Shown in pieces: positions 25,924 through 34,116 of a stretch of 64,000 nucleotides of DNA; position 1 is the stretch's first letter; each line of letters begins with the position of its first letter. This DNA is from Epsilonproteobacteria bacterium UBA4036. Its GTDB lineage: Bacteria; Campylobacterota; Campylobacteria; Campylobacterales; Arcobacteraceae. Location of the stretch: contig DGAG01000010.1 in the NCBI GenBank assembly GCA_002382325.1, positions 124,001 to 188,000 of the forward strand, in the 5' to 3' direction. The translations under genes and the position numbers were made by a program. The notes below the pieces were generated by a model. That model ran no database searches. It had not been told where the DNA came from and saw nothing but the letters and a program-made list of their open reading frames with translations.

Positions 25924-26013
25924 ATTATGTCCTTGTATTTAAAATTTAAGTTCCGTATTGTAATAAATTAGGATAAAAGTTATCTTAATTTAAAAATGTA
26001 CTCAAAAATGACA

Positions 26014-26859
26014 CTATTTTTTAAGCTTAATGCCATTTTGTACGTTTTCAATTTTATCTCGTGAAATAAGTTTTGTCAATACTGCTTTAAAGTTTTTTTT
26101 ACTTAATCCAAAGATTTTCACAATGACTTCGGCATCGCTTTTTGAGGTGTAGGGTAAAAAGCCTGAGTTTTTTTCTAACAAAGAGAGCACTTTATTGACT
26201 GCGTCATCATCCCCTTTTGAACCCACTTTTTGTAAAGCAATATCAAGTTTTCCATCTTCTCTTACTAATTTGATAAACGCTTTTTTCTTATCTCCCACTT
26301 TAACTTTTTCAAAAATTTCATTGTGAAAAATCATTCCTTCATAGTTGTTATTGACAATAACTTTAAAGCCCATGGGAGTTTTAGCAAAAAGTAAAATCTC
26401 GACCTCATCGTTTTGTTTAAAATGTTGTGTATCTTTTTGTAAAAATGAAGTGATTTTTTCAACGCCTATAAGTCTCCCACTGTTTTCATCTTCAACCACT
26501 CGAATCAAACGCTTTTCACCCACCACAAAAGGGGTTTTTTGTTTATTTTTAGGCACCAGCAAATCTTTGGGCAATCCCCAATTCATAAAGGCTCCAAATT
26601 TTGAACTGTCAACCACTTCTAAAAATCCAAACTCATCTTTTTTAGCATAGGGAGTCAAAGTCGTTGCAACCAATCTGTCTTCTGAATCGGTATAAATAAA
26701 CACCTCTATGATATCACCCACTTGCATTGAAGAGGTAATATACGCATTGGGCAAAAGAACGCTCTCTTCTTCATTTTGAGAAACCAAATACAATCCTGGT
26801 TCAGTTACTCGATTGATTTGCAGTTGATTGATTGTTCCCAATTCTATTGTTTTATTCAT
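26014..26859 (-). CDS. CvfB-like S1-domain RNA-binding protein
   Basis: 281 residues. Resembles the CvfB/YitL family: repeated S1-like OB-fold modules (for example KFGAFMNWGLPKDLLVPKNKQ and GFKVIVNNNYEGMIFHNEIF) and a C-terminal winged-helix-like part (residues about 220-281). CvfB binds RNA and affects virulence gene expression in Staphylococcus; the role in Campylobacterota is not known. It is the last gene of a tight run of nine same-strand genes, 7 bp after the ABC permease gene. Confidence 0.75.
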   Translation of the reverse strand: MNKTIELGTINQLQINRVTEPGLYLVSQNEEESVLLPNAYITSSMQVGDIIEVFIYTDSEDRLVATTLTPYAKKDEFGFLEVVDSSKFGAFMNWGLPKDLLVPKNKQKTPFVVGEKRLIRVVEDENSGRLIGVEKITSFLQKDTQHFKQNDEVEILLFAKTPMGFKVIVNNNYEGMIFHNEIFEKVKVGDKKKAFIKLVREDGKLDIALQKVGSKGDDDAVNKVLSLLEKNSGFLPYTSKSDAEVIVKIFGLSKKNFKAVLTKLISRDKIENVQNGIKLKK

Positions 26860-26866
26860 TTTTTTC

Positions 26867-27661
26867 CTATTTCTTAAATATTTTTACCACGATTAAGCAC
26901 ATAATTGCAACCATAATAATAGAAGCTCCCGAACTGATATTATACACATACGAAACCACCAATCCTAAAAGAGTAAAAGCTGTTGCCAAAAGAGAACTTA
27001 TTATCATCATGGAAGAGAGTTTATTGCAAAAGCTTTCTGCTAAATACGTGGGGATAGTCAACAGTGCAATCACTAAAATCAAGCCCACAACTTTTATTGC
27101 AGCAACCACCGTCAAAGCCGCCATAATTAAAATCAAGGTATAAAAAAATTCGACGTTAATCCCTCTTAATTTGGCAAATTGGGCATCGTAGGAAATCGCC
27201 AAAAACTCTCTGTAAAAAAAGACCACTAACGCGATAATAAATCCATCTAAAATCCCCATATACCAAATATCTGCTTGTGGTACAGCAATAATCGAACCAA
27301 ACAAATAACTCATCAAATCCACATTATATCCGGGGGTTAAATCCACAAAAACAATCCCCAAAGCCATACCAAATGCCCACATAATTCCAATAATTGAGTC
27401 AATTCGGCTTTTGTTATAAAGGGTTAAAAAAGAAATAATAATTGCCATAATAACCGCAAAAACCGTTGCTCCCAATAACACAGGAAGACCCAAAAAAATA
27501 GCAATACCAATGCCCCCATACGAACTGTGTGCTATGCCTCCTGCTAAAAAGGTGATTTTATTGACCACCACCAATGACCCCATAATTCCTGCGGCTATGG
27601 AGATAAAAATACCTGCTAAAATGGCATTTTGTATAAATTCATACTGTAATGCGTCTAACAC
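26867..27661 (-). CDS. znuB: ABC-type Zn/Mn-class metal importer, permease
   Basis: 264 residues with seven to eight helices of the ABC-3 (ZnuB/TroC/MntB) family. Characteristic stretch: GGIAHSSYGGIGIAIFLG and, near the C-terminus, VVGLILVIALLTIPTYLA. It forms the membrane channel for a zinc or manganese importer with the ATPase encoded 9 bp upstream. No substrate-binding protein is encoded in this window, so it must lie elsewhere. The metal cannot be decided from sequence; the symbol follows the closest common name. Confidence 0.82.
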   Translation of the reverse strand: MLDALQYEFIQNAILAGIFISIAAGIMGSLVVVNKITFLAGGIAHSSYGGIGIAIFLGLPVLLGATVFAVIMAIIISFLTLYNKSRIDSIIGIMWAFGMALGIVFVDLTPGYNVDLMSYLFGSIIAVPQADIWYMGILDGFIIALVVFFYREFLAISYDAQFAKLRGINVEFFYTLILIMAALTVVAAIKVVGLILVIALLTIPTYLAESFCNKLSSMMIISSLLATAFTLLGLVVSYVYNISSGASIIMVAIMCLIVVKIFKK

Positions 27662-27670
27662 TTTTTTCCT

Positions 27671-28408
27671 TTAATGACAACCGCATGAGTTTTTCTCTCC
27701 CAATGCGCTCAATAACTCAACTTCACACAAATGAGTATCTTCATTAAGCGAACTGTTGATATGCCCTAATGTGTGATAAACCAATGTTTTATTAATATGT
27801 GCCACGTTTTTTGCATAATTAAGCAGTACAGAAATATCATGACTGACCACCACAATAGCAATGGTTTGACTTAACTGCTTAAGTAAATCATACACCTCTT
27901 TTTGTCCTTGTACATCAATACTTGCCGTAGGTTCATCCAATAACATAATTTTAGGATTGGCACACAACGCACGAGCAATAAAGACTCGTTGACGTTGTCC
28001 TCCTGAAAGATTGCCAATTTTCATATGAGCATAGGCTTCCATACTGACTTGTTGTAACGAATTCATTGCACACGCTATTTCCTCTTTGCTGTATCCAAAA
28101 ACTTTTTTTTGACCACCAATATGTCCCATAAGTACAACTTCAAGTGCAGTAATAGGAAAATTAATATTTAAATTGGTATTTTGAGGAACATATCCCAATA
28201 AACTCTTATCGACATTAACCTTGATATCTCCACTTTTAGGTTTTAACAATCCCAATATCAGTTTTAATAAGGTCGATTTTCCCCCTCCATTGGGTCCTAT
28301 AATTGCCAGAAAATCATTTTGATTGACAGTTAAATTAATATTTTCTAAAATCATCTGCTCTTTTTCGTAGGCAAAAGAGAGATTGTTGACCTCTATGTAC
28401 TTCTCCAA
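27671..28408 (-). CDS. znuC: ABC-type Zn/Mn-class metal importer, ATPase
   Basis: 245 residues. Walker A GPNGGGKST, Q loop near GYVPQNTNL, signature LSGGQRQR, Walker B IMLLDEPTAS and H-loop VVSHD are all present. The early-helix sequence LLGYVPQ and NFPITALEVVLMG are typical of ZnuC/MntA-type ATPases. The extreme C-terminus ends NSCGCH, a Cys/His tail that could bind metal and resembles the tail of the nearby Tpx. Its start abuts the elyC-like gene with no gap, placing it in the same operon. Confidence 0.85.
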   Translation of the reverse strand: MEKYIEVNNLSFAYEKEQMILENINLTVNQNDFLAIIGPNGGGKSTLLKLILGLLKPKSGDIKVNVDKSLLGYVPQNTNLNINFPITALEVVLMGHIGGQKKVFGYSKEEIACAMNSLQQVSMEAYAHMKIGNLSGGQRQRVFIARALCANPKIMLLDEPTASIDVQGQKEVYDLLKQLSQTIAIVVVSHDISVLLNYAKNVAHINKTLVYHTLGHINSSLNEDTHLCEVELLSALGEKNSCGCH

Positions 28409-29131
28409 CTAAATCATTCCTTTAAATGTTTTATAAATATCGTTAAGAAGCGTGTATAAAATCCCCACATATTCGTGAATGGCTTGTTGAGTGTTTAACA
28501 GATATTTGGCACTGACTAAATGATAAAAACTCACTTCCTCTTGATACAAAAAATGTGTCGGTGCTGCAATGACATTAACGCCTTCATTTTTAAAAATCAA
28601 CATAGCCCTTGGCATATGAAGGGCACTGGTTACGAGTAACAAAGGTTTGCTTTGAATAATATTTTTCACTTCAATGGCTTCTTCAACGGTATCTTTAGGT
28701 GTGGCTTGTACAATAATATCCTCTTCGTGTACCCCCAATTGAATCAATTTCTCTTTGGTTTCTTGAGCTTCACTGATTTGTTTTGCCCCTTCATATCCCG
28801 ATGTTATAATTTTAAGATTATTGATTTGTTGGTACAAGCGTAATACTTCATAGGCTCTGTTTTGAAAATCGCCTCCTAAAAGCAAAACATACTCAATGCC
28901 TTGAATATCATCACTGATTTTAGGATAAACATCCTCAAGCGGTTTTACTAAGGCATTGGAAAAGGGAGCAAAACTAATAAGAAAAAACCACACTAAAGTA
29001 AGCGATAAAAAGAGTTTGGCTTTTTTCATTTTATTGGCAATTAAAAAATACAATGCCAATAAGCATAACATTAATCCAATTGAAATGGGCATAATAAAAA
29101 AAGAGATTATTTTTTTTAATGTAAAACTCAT
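28409..29131 (-). CDS. elyC: ElyC/SanA-type DUF218 membrane protein
   Basis: 240 residues. Two N-terminal helices (about 8-30 and 38-58) precede a periplasmic DUF218 domain with the family motifs VLLLGGDFQNRAYE, TSGYEG and LLVTSALHMPRAM. ElyC and relatives in E. coli affect envelope and peptidoglycan integrity through the undecaprenyl-phosphate carrier; the biochemical function is still unsettled. It sits between the MEMO-like gene (3 bp) and the metal importer (0 bp), so it is co-transcribed with both. Confidence 0.8.
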   Translation of the reverse strand: MSFTLKKIISFFIMPISIGLMLCLLALYFLIANKMKKAKLFLSLTLVWFFLISFAPFSNALVKPLEDVYPKISDDIQGIEYVLLLGGDFQNRAYEVLRLYQQINNLKIITSGYEGAKQISEAQETKEKLIQLGVHEEDIIVQATPKDTVEEAIEVKNIIQSKPLLLVTSALHMPRAMLIFKNEGVNVIAAPTHFLYQEEVSFYHLVSAKYLLNTQQAIHEYVGILYTLLNDIYKTFKGMI

Positions 29132-29134
29132 ATG

Positions 29135-29926
29135 TTATTTCCCTATTAAAACAGAAGTATATCCTACCACTCGTGAATCATCTCCACTGGCATCATAACT
29201 GGTACGATAATCTATAATTTGTGATTTTAAATGGTTTTTTACAGCATATTGGGCAATGGCTTTCACCCCAATCATTCCACACGCTTCACATCCCGAATCG
29301 AGTTGTTCCAAATCAAGATTTTGAATGGCTTGTAAAAAAATACCATCTAAATAATTCGCATCTTCTTGAGAATAAAAATGACTCAAATCCGTACTGATAA
29401 CGACAAAATTTTCGGATTCTAGCATAATATAACTGATAATCTTGCATAAGGTTAAATAATCAATTTTACCGTAAACAATTTCAACCACACTCGCATGAGG
29501 AAAATAGTTTTTTATAAAAGGCATTTGTGTTTCTGTGGAGTGTTCACTGTGAGCTAAAGGATTAAAAAAAAGCGTATCAAAGTGTTCTTTGAGTTCATGT
29601 GAATAGTCCAAATCCATCGTTAAATTTCCCAAAGGTGTCTCATATTCATCGTACAAAGCAATACTTGCCCCTTGCAAAAAAACACGATGAGAAGGACCTA
29701 TGACAATAAAGCGTTTGATTTTTTGATTTTCAATACAACGATACACTTCATTGGCAGTTAGTCCACTGTAAACATATCCTGCATGAGGAGAAATAATTGC
29801 TTTTGGCTCTTTTATGTTGATCTTTTTTGCTTGTGCTTTTGCATTAACGTGTTCAAAAAAGGCGTGTAACTCTTTAATATTATTGGGATAAAAGGATCCG
29901 CTGACAGCATTTTTTCTAATTTTCAT
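29135..29926 (-). CDS. amrB: AmmeMemoRadiSam system protein B (MEMO1 family)
   Basis: 263 residues. Start at 29926 (MKIRKNAVSGSFYP), which has GGAG upstream; the longer frame runs into the radical SAM gene. MEMO1-family signatures: SGSFYP, SPHAGYVYSG with His48, GPSHR with His80, ISTDLSHF and CEACG (Cys213, Cys216). In human MEMO1 the equivalent His, His and Cys residues bind metal (iron or copper). The bacterial role is unknown, but the gene is regularly found with AMMECR1 and a radical SAM enzyme, as here. It overlaps the radical SAM gene by 11 nt. Confidence 0.9.
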   Translation of the reverse strand: MKIRKNAVSGSFYPNNIKELHAFFEHVNAKAQAKKINIKEPKAIISPHAGYVYSGLTANEVYRCIENQKIKRFIVIGPSHRVFLQGASIALYDEYETPLGNLTMDLDYSHELKEHFDTLFFNPLAHSEHSTETQMPFIKNYFPHASVVEIVYGKIDYLTLCKIISYIMLESENFVVISTDLSHFYSQEDANYLDGIFLQAIQNLDLEQLDSGCEACGMIGVKAIAQYAVKNHLKSQIIDYRTSYDASGDDSRVVGYTSVLIGK

Positions 29927-30905
29927 CAAAAACTCCTTCTGGTTTTTTGTTGCAAAAAGGACATTTGCCTTGAACCAAATGATTAAATACCACATTAAAT
30001 TGTTCTCGTTTGATTAATGCCCCATGGCATTGTGTACAATACGTTATATTATCAAAAGAAACATTCCCTACATAAACATAGTTTAATCCCACTTCTTTTC
30101 CAATCGCATATGCCTTTTGTAATAAAGCCAAAGAAGTTTTGGGTAAATTTTGTTCTTTAAACTCAGGATGAAATGCACTGATATGCCAAGGAGTATTTTC
30201 ATCCAATTCATTGCGTATAAAAGAAGCAATGGCGTTAAGTTCTTGCAAAGAATCATTTTTTGTAGGGACAATTAATGTTGTCACTTCCAGCCAAATACCA
30301 AGCGCTTTTAATGTTTTTAAATTCTTCAAAATAGGGTCAAGTTTACCCCCTAATTGCTTATAATAATTGGGATTAAAACTCTTTAAGTCAATATTGCACG
30401 CATCAATAACCCCTTTCATATCCATAATAACCTCATGGCTTTCATACCCATTGCTGACATAAATATTTTTCAATCCTGCTTTTTTGGCTTCAACTGCAAT
30501 ATCTTTAGCATAAGGATAAAAAATTGTAGGCTCATTGTACGTATAAGAAATTGAGGCACATTTATATTTTAATGCCGATTGTACAATATCCGAAGGAGAA
30601 TAATAGTGTCTGTTATCGATATGTTTTTCTTGAGAGATACCCCAGTTTTGACAAAAAGGACAATGAAAATTGCACCCAATGGTTCCCAAAGAGAGCGTTT
30701 TGGTATTGGGCAAAAAGTGATAAAGCGGTTTTTTTTCTACGGGGTCAATATTTAAAGCAGCCAAATGTCCATACATCAAACACTCAATTGTATTGCCACT
30801 GTTTTTATTAACACCACACAGACCTACTTGATTGGGACTTAAATGGCAATAGTGATTACAAAGAAGACAGACTAATTTTTCATCTTTTTGTGTAAAATAT
30901 TGCAT
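29916..30905 (-). CDS. amrS: AmmeMemoRadiSam system radical SAM enzyme
   Basis: 329 residues. The 4Fe-4S/SAM motif CxxxCxxC lies at 78, 82 and 85 (GCNFHCPFCQNW). An N-terminal Cys cluster (LVCLLCNHYCHL...GLCGVN) and C-terminal CxxC pairs (CTQCHG, CPFCNKK) suggest extra metal sites. It resembles PflA-like activases and is the radical SAM member of the AmmeMemoRadiSam set, whose substrate is unknown. It lies 16 bp from the AMMECR1 gene and overlaps the MEMO gene. Confidence 0.9.
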   Translation of the reverse strand: MQYFTQKDEKLVCLLCNHYCHLSPNQVGLCGVNKNSGNTIECLMYGHLAALNIDPVEKKPLYHFLPNTKTLSLGTIGCNFHCPFCQNWGISQEKHIDNRHYYSPSDIVQSALKYKCASISYTYNEPTIFYPYAKDIAVEAKKAGLKNIYVSNGYESHEVIMDMKGVIDACNIDLKSFNPNYYKQLGGKLDPILKNLKTLKALGIWLEVTTLIVPTKNDSLQELNAIASFIRNELDENTPWHISAFHPEFKEQNLPKTSLALLQKAYAIGKEVGLNYVYVGNVSFDNITYCTQCHGALIKREQFNVVFNHLVQGKCPFCNKKPEGVFDEN

Positions 30906-30921
30906 ATAACTCCTTTTAACG

Positions 30922-31479
30922 CTATTTTATTTTATCAACCTTATATGTATATATGATGGCGTTATTCTCTAAACATGCCACACTTACCCCTGCTTTTGCA
31001 CACAAATGTTCAAAAAAAAGCTCAAAGGTAGGCAGTTGTTCCCAAACTTGAGGTAAAAAAGTTGCTTGATGATTGCCATACTGTAAAATAACGCCATCAA
31101 TATTGGGATGAATGTTTGCTTTTAAATTTTCAACCGAATCATAAAGCAGTTTTTGTGGTTCACTTAACAAAGAGAGCTCTACTTCAATTGATTCAAACTC
31201 CTGTTGACTTAAGGGTTTAAAACGAGGATCTTTAAAAGCAGCGGCTTTGGCATTGCTGATTATATCATCATACAGTGTTCTGTGGGCAATTAAAGATCCT
31301 ATACATCCTCGTAATTGTCCATGAAGCATCAACGTCACAAAGGTTGCTTTGGCTTGATTGAGTAAAGGGTATTGTTCTAACAGTTTGGTTTTATCAAGCA
31401 ATGAAGTGTTGAAAAGATTTTCTTCTATTGCCTCTTTGGCAATATGAAGCAACACGGCATTAAACTCTATTTGTTTCAT
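30922..31479 (-). CDS. amrA: AmmeMemoRadiSam system protein A (AMMECR1 domain)
   Basis: 185 residues spanning a full AMMECR1 domain. The family core LRGCIGSL is present (GQLRGCIGSLIAHRTLYDDI), as are AAFKDPRFKPL and the following acidic VELSLLSEP. The domain is conserved from archaea to humans; its biochemical role is unknown. In many bacteria AMMECR1 is fused to, or neighbours, MEMO and a radical SAM enzyme; here the three are separate consecutive genes. It overlaps hemH by 4 nt, so translation is probably coupled. Confidence 0.88.
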   Translation of the reverse strand: MKQIEFNAVLLHIAKEAIEENLFNTSLLDKTKLLEQYPLLNQAKATFVTLMLHGQLRGCIGSLIAHRTLYDDIISNAKAAAFKDPRFKPLSQQEFESIEVELSLLSEPQKLLYDSVENLKANIHPNIDGVILQYGNHQATFLPQVWEQLPTFELFFEHLCAKAGVSVACLENNAIIYTYKVDKIK

Positions 31480-32405
31480 AAAAGCTCTTTGATTGCTTTA
31501 ATAAATTTTTCACTGTCATTGACACAACTGCAGACTTTATACTCTTTAATCTTTAAATCGTGCGCCACCTCTTTATATTCAATGCCCAATTCATAATGCG
31601 TTTCAGAATTATCAATAATAAAAGCAATGGGATAGATGAGTACTTTTTTATTTTCAAACTGTTCCAAAGAGCTTTCCAAAGAGGGTTCTAACCATTTTAA
31701 GGGACCCACTTTGGATTGATATGCCAAATTGACAGATTGAAACTGCACATTTAAATCCAACAATTTATTTTTTAAAATCTCAACATGTTCATTGACTTGT
31801 TTTTCATAAGGATCACCGGCATTAACAATTTTTTGAGGCAATCCATGGGCAGAAAAAATTAAATTATATTCATGAGGATTATCCACTTTTGAACAAATTT
31901 CATCAATAATAGCACTGTTATAGGTATCATTTTTATAAAAGGGGTCAATCACGCGAATCGAAAAAGCCTCTTTAGCTATGGCTTCAAAATCTTCAACACT
32001 GGATTTTGTTGTTGTTGTAGAATATTGAGGATACAAAGGTAACAAAATAACCTCTTTGATGCCTTTTTGTTTAATTTGTTCCACACATTTTGCAGCAAAA
32101 GGGGGCGTATAACGCATGGCTTGTGTAACATAAATATCGGGTAAGCTTTTTTGCAATTTATCAATGAGTTGTTGGGTTAATTCATTAATAGGTGATTTTC
32201 CACCAATAGCAGCATAATTTTCCCATGCCGAATTTTTTCGTGAAAAAACAATTAACGAAGCAATCATAGAACGCAACAAATCACTCTTCATGGTTAAAAT
32301 GTTTTTATCGTTAAACATATTGCGTAAAAACATCTCCAACTCCTCTTTATTTCGAGGTCCACCCATATTTAATAATACTAAGGCTTTTTTATACTCTTGC
32401 ATCAT
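31476..32405 (-). CDS. hemH: Ferrochelatase
   Basis: 309 residues. Inserts ferrous iron into a porphyrin in the last step of heme synthesis. Recognised by ALVLLNMGGPRNKEEL at the N-terminus, LLPLYPQYS in the middle and the catalytic-region FSAHGLPQKIVNAGDPY. Membrane-peripheral enzyme. Two start codons in tandem (ATGATG) follow TAGGAAAA. It is second in the operon, 5 bp after an orphan ABC ATPase and overlapping the AMMECR1 gene. The nearby cytochrome c and cbb3-assembly genes show a need for heme, though they are on other transcripts. Confidence 0.93.
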   Translation of the reverse strand: MMQEYKKALVLLNMGGPRNKEELEMFLRNMFNDKNILTMKSDLLRSMIASLIVFSRKNSAWENYAAIGGKSPINELTQQLIDKLQKSLPDIYVTQAMRYTPPFAAKCVEQIKQKGIKEVILLPLYPQYSTTTTKSSVEDFEAIAKEAFSIRVIDPFYKNDTYNSAIIDEICSKVDNPHEYNLIFSAHGLPQKIVNAGDPYEKQVNEHVEILKNKLLDLNVQFQSVNLAYQSKVGPLKWLEPSLESSLEQFENKKVLIYPIAFIIDNSETHYELGIEYKEVAHDLKIKEYKVCSCVNDSEKFIKAIKELL

Positions 32406-32410
32406 TTTTC

Positions 32411-32992
32411 CTAATCATTGCTTAACGTAATGGTTTTATTGCTGCACCAAGAAGCCAATGCTTCATCGTGCGTTATTAAAAGGATACCACACTTATGCAA
32501 AAATTTCATCAATAACTGCATCACTTCAAGGGCAATCACATTGTCCAAAGCCGAGGTGGGTTCATCCACAAGCAACAACTCCGGTTTCATTAATAAACTT
32601 CTTAAAATCGAGCAACGTTGCAATTGTCCCCCACTTAACTCGTGTGGCTTTTTTTCTAAAAGCTCTTTTTGTAAGGAGAGTTTTTGGGCATAATCATCCA
32701 AATCATCTAATGAATCAACCACATCTTTAATTTGTTCTATAATCGTATACGTTGGATGAAAAGAGCTGTAGGGGTCTTGATAAATTGAGCTTGTCTTCAA
32801 CGCTTTTATCTCTCCTTGCAATGGCTTTAGGTTATTGCATATGAGTTCAAACAGCGTTGTTTTACCGCAGCCACTGGGTCCAACAATAGCAGTAACTTCT
32901 CCTTGATTAAGAGTCAAATCAAAATTGTGATAAATTAAGTGATTCTTTGAATATCCAAAAGATAAATTCCTAATCCTTAATACTTCTTTCAT
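32411..32992 (-). CDS. Orphan ABC transporter ATPase, oligopeptide/nickel-type
   Basis: 193 residues, a short but complete nucleotide-binding domain: Walker A GPSGCGKTT, Q loop SIYQDPYSSFHP, signature LSGGQLQRCSI, Walker B LLLVDEPTSALD and H-loop LLITHD. The Q-loop sequence YQDPYSSF is typical of the DppF/OppF/NikE class. No permease or binding protein is nearby; the downstream genes are hemH and the AmmeMemoRadiSam set. It is the first gene of the nine-gene run, so its promoter would drive the operon. Its partner could be encoded elsewhere, or the protein could serve a non-transport role. Confidence 0.8.
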   Translation of the reverse strand: MKEVLRIRNLSFGYSKNHLIYHNFDLTLNQGEVTAIVGPSGCGKTTLFELICNNLKPLQGEIKALKTSSIYQDPYSSFHPTYTIIEQIKDVVDSLDDLDDYAQKLSLQKELLEKKPHELSGGQLQRCSILRSLLMKPELLLVDEPTSALDNVIALEVMQLLMKFLHKCGILLITHDEALASWCSNKTITLSND

Positions 32993-33122
32993 TTAACCCC
33001 TTTTTATTTGTTTTTAACATTTACACCATTCCATAAAAAGAGTATATTTAATCCTATTTAAAAGTTTAATTAATATAAAATTAGGTAATATGATGTCGAT
33101 AAAAAACAGGAGGAGATATAAA

Positions 33123-33401
33123 ATGAAAAAAATCATTTTAGGAACATTAATTGGTGCAGCTTCACTTATGGCTGCTAACTGGGCACCATGTGCAGCATGT
33201 CACGGTGCAAATGCTGAAAAACCAGCTTTAGGAAAATCACAAGTCATTAAAGGTTGGCCAGCAGATAAAACTATCGCCGCATTAAAAGGTTATAAAGATG
33301 GATCGTATGGTGGGGCTATGAAAGGTCTTATGAAAGGTCAAGTTGCAAAATTAAGTGATGCAGATATTGCTGATTTAGCCGACCAAATTTCTAAATTCTA
33401 A
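33123..33401 (+). CDS. Periplasmic class I cytochrome c (c553-like), copy 1
   Basis: 92 residues. Start at ATG 33123 after AGGAGG, not the upstream ATG at 33090. A signal peptide (MKKIILGTLIGAASLMAA) is followed by the heme site CAACH at 23-27; a Met in the MKGLMKGQV region is the probable sixth ligand. Small monoheme cytochromes of this type carry electrons in the periplasm, often from the bc1 complex to the cbb3 oxidase, which suits the ccoS/ccoI genes next door. A close paralog lies immediately downstream. Confidence 0.92.
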   Translation: MKKIILGTLIGAASLMAANWAPCAACHGANAEKPALGKSQVIKGWPADKTIAALKGYKDGSYGGAMKGLMKGQVAKLSDADIADLADQISKF

Positions 33402-33430
33402 TCGCTTTTAGTCTTAAAAAACGCGAACAC

Positions 33431-33465
33431 AAAAAAGGGAAAGAGTGACACTCTTTCCCTTTTTT
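33431..33465. terminator. Strong palindromic terminator between the two cytochrome genes
   Basis: A 17-bp perfect arm reading AAAAAAGGGAAAGAGTG faces its complement around one base. A-run on the left and T-run on the right make it work in either direction. It means the second cytochrome gene probably has its own promoter. Confidence 0.88.
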
Positions 33466-33583
33466 ACTTTTAACTTCATCAACTCTTAAGAATCCACTTG
33501 ATTTCTTGTATAACTAAAAATTATAAGATTAGGAAAAGTTAATCTTGCTAAAATTTTTTTTAAATACAGCTAAGGAGAACGAA

Positions 33584-33862
33584 ATGAAAAAAATCATTTT
33601 GGGAACAGTAATCAGCGTAGGTGCTTTAATGGCAGCTTCTTGGGCACCTTGTGCTTCATGTCATGGAGCAACAGCAGAAAAATCTGCTTTGGGAAAATCT
33701 CAAATTATCAAAGGATGGGAAGCTTCAAAAGTCGAAGCAGCTTTAAATGGGTATAAAAATGGCACCTATGGCGGAGTTATGAAAGGTGTAATGAAGGGAC
33801 AAGTATCACGTTTAAGTGATGAAGACATTAAAGATTTGGCTCAACAAATCTCAAAATTCTAA
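33584..33862 (+). CDS. Periplasmic class I cytochrome c (c553-like), copy 2
   Basis: 92 residues, the same length as copy 1, and closely similar throughout (signal MKKIILGTVISVGALMAA, heme site CASCH at 23-27, same MKGxMKGQV region). Start at ATG 33584 after AAGGAG. A recent tandem duplication is the simplest reading. Differences cluster on charged surface residues of the middle helix (for example PADKTIAALKGYKDG against EASKVEAALNGYKNG), so the copies may prefer different partners. Separate terminators on both sides allow separate regulation. Confidence 0.92.
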   Translation: MKKIILGTVISVGALMAASWAPCASCHGATAEKSALGKSQIIKGWEASKVEAALNGYKNGTYGGVMKGVMKGQVSRLSDEDIKDLAQQISKF

Positions 33863-33865
33863 ACC

Positions 33866-33894
33866 AAAAAGAGTGAAAGGATTCACTCTTTTTT
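33866..33894. terminator. Bidirectional terminator between cytochrome copy 2 and ccoS
   Basis: AAAAAGAGTGAA and TTCACTCTTTTT form the stem around AGGA. The T-run serves the cytochrome gene, and the stop codon of the convergent ccoS gene lies inside the right arm. Confidence 0.8.
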
Positions 33895-34107
33895 GCTCTT
33901 TTCTTCTTTCGGTTTCATTGATTCTTTGAGTTTTTTTTCTCGATTAATGGCGTCATTTAAATCTTCTTGAGAATCAAACAACAATCCATCCATCATCTTT
34001 TTGGTATCATCAAACTGTCCGCCTTTGGCTCCCCAAATAAAAATCCCTAAAATGGCAAAACTAATAAACAGTCCTACAATCAACATCATGGTTAATACAT
34101 CATTCAT
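33883..34107 (-). CDS. ccoS: CcoS, cbb3-type cytochrome oxidase assembly protein
   Basis: 74 residues. One N-terminal helix (about 8-26) followed by the family signature FIWGAKGGQFDDTKK and a charged, Lys/Glu-rich tail. CcoS is needed for cofactor insertion into the cbb3 oxidase in other proteobacteria. It lies 9 bp downstream of ccoI, its usual partner. The cco structural genes are not in the window. Stop codon lies in the shared terminator. Confidence 0.9.
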   Translation of the reverse strand: MNDVLTMMLIVGLFISFAILGIFIWGAKGGQFDDTKKMMDGLLFDSQEDLNDAINREKKLKESMKPKEEKSKKE

Positions 34108-34116
34108 CTTTTATTC

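Noticed and set aside
25580..25942. 120-aa frame antisense to tpx
   Set aside because: It mirrors the conserved Tpx sequence and has no independent signal.
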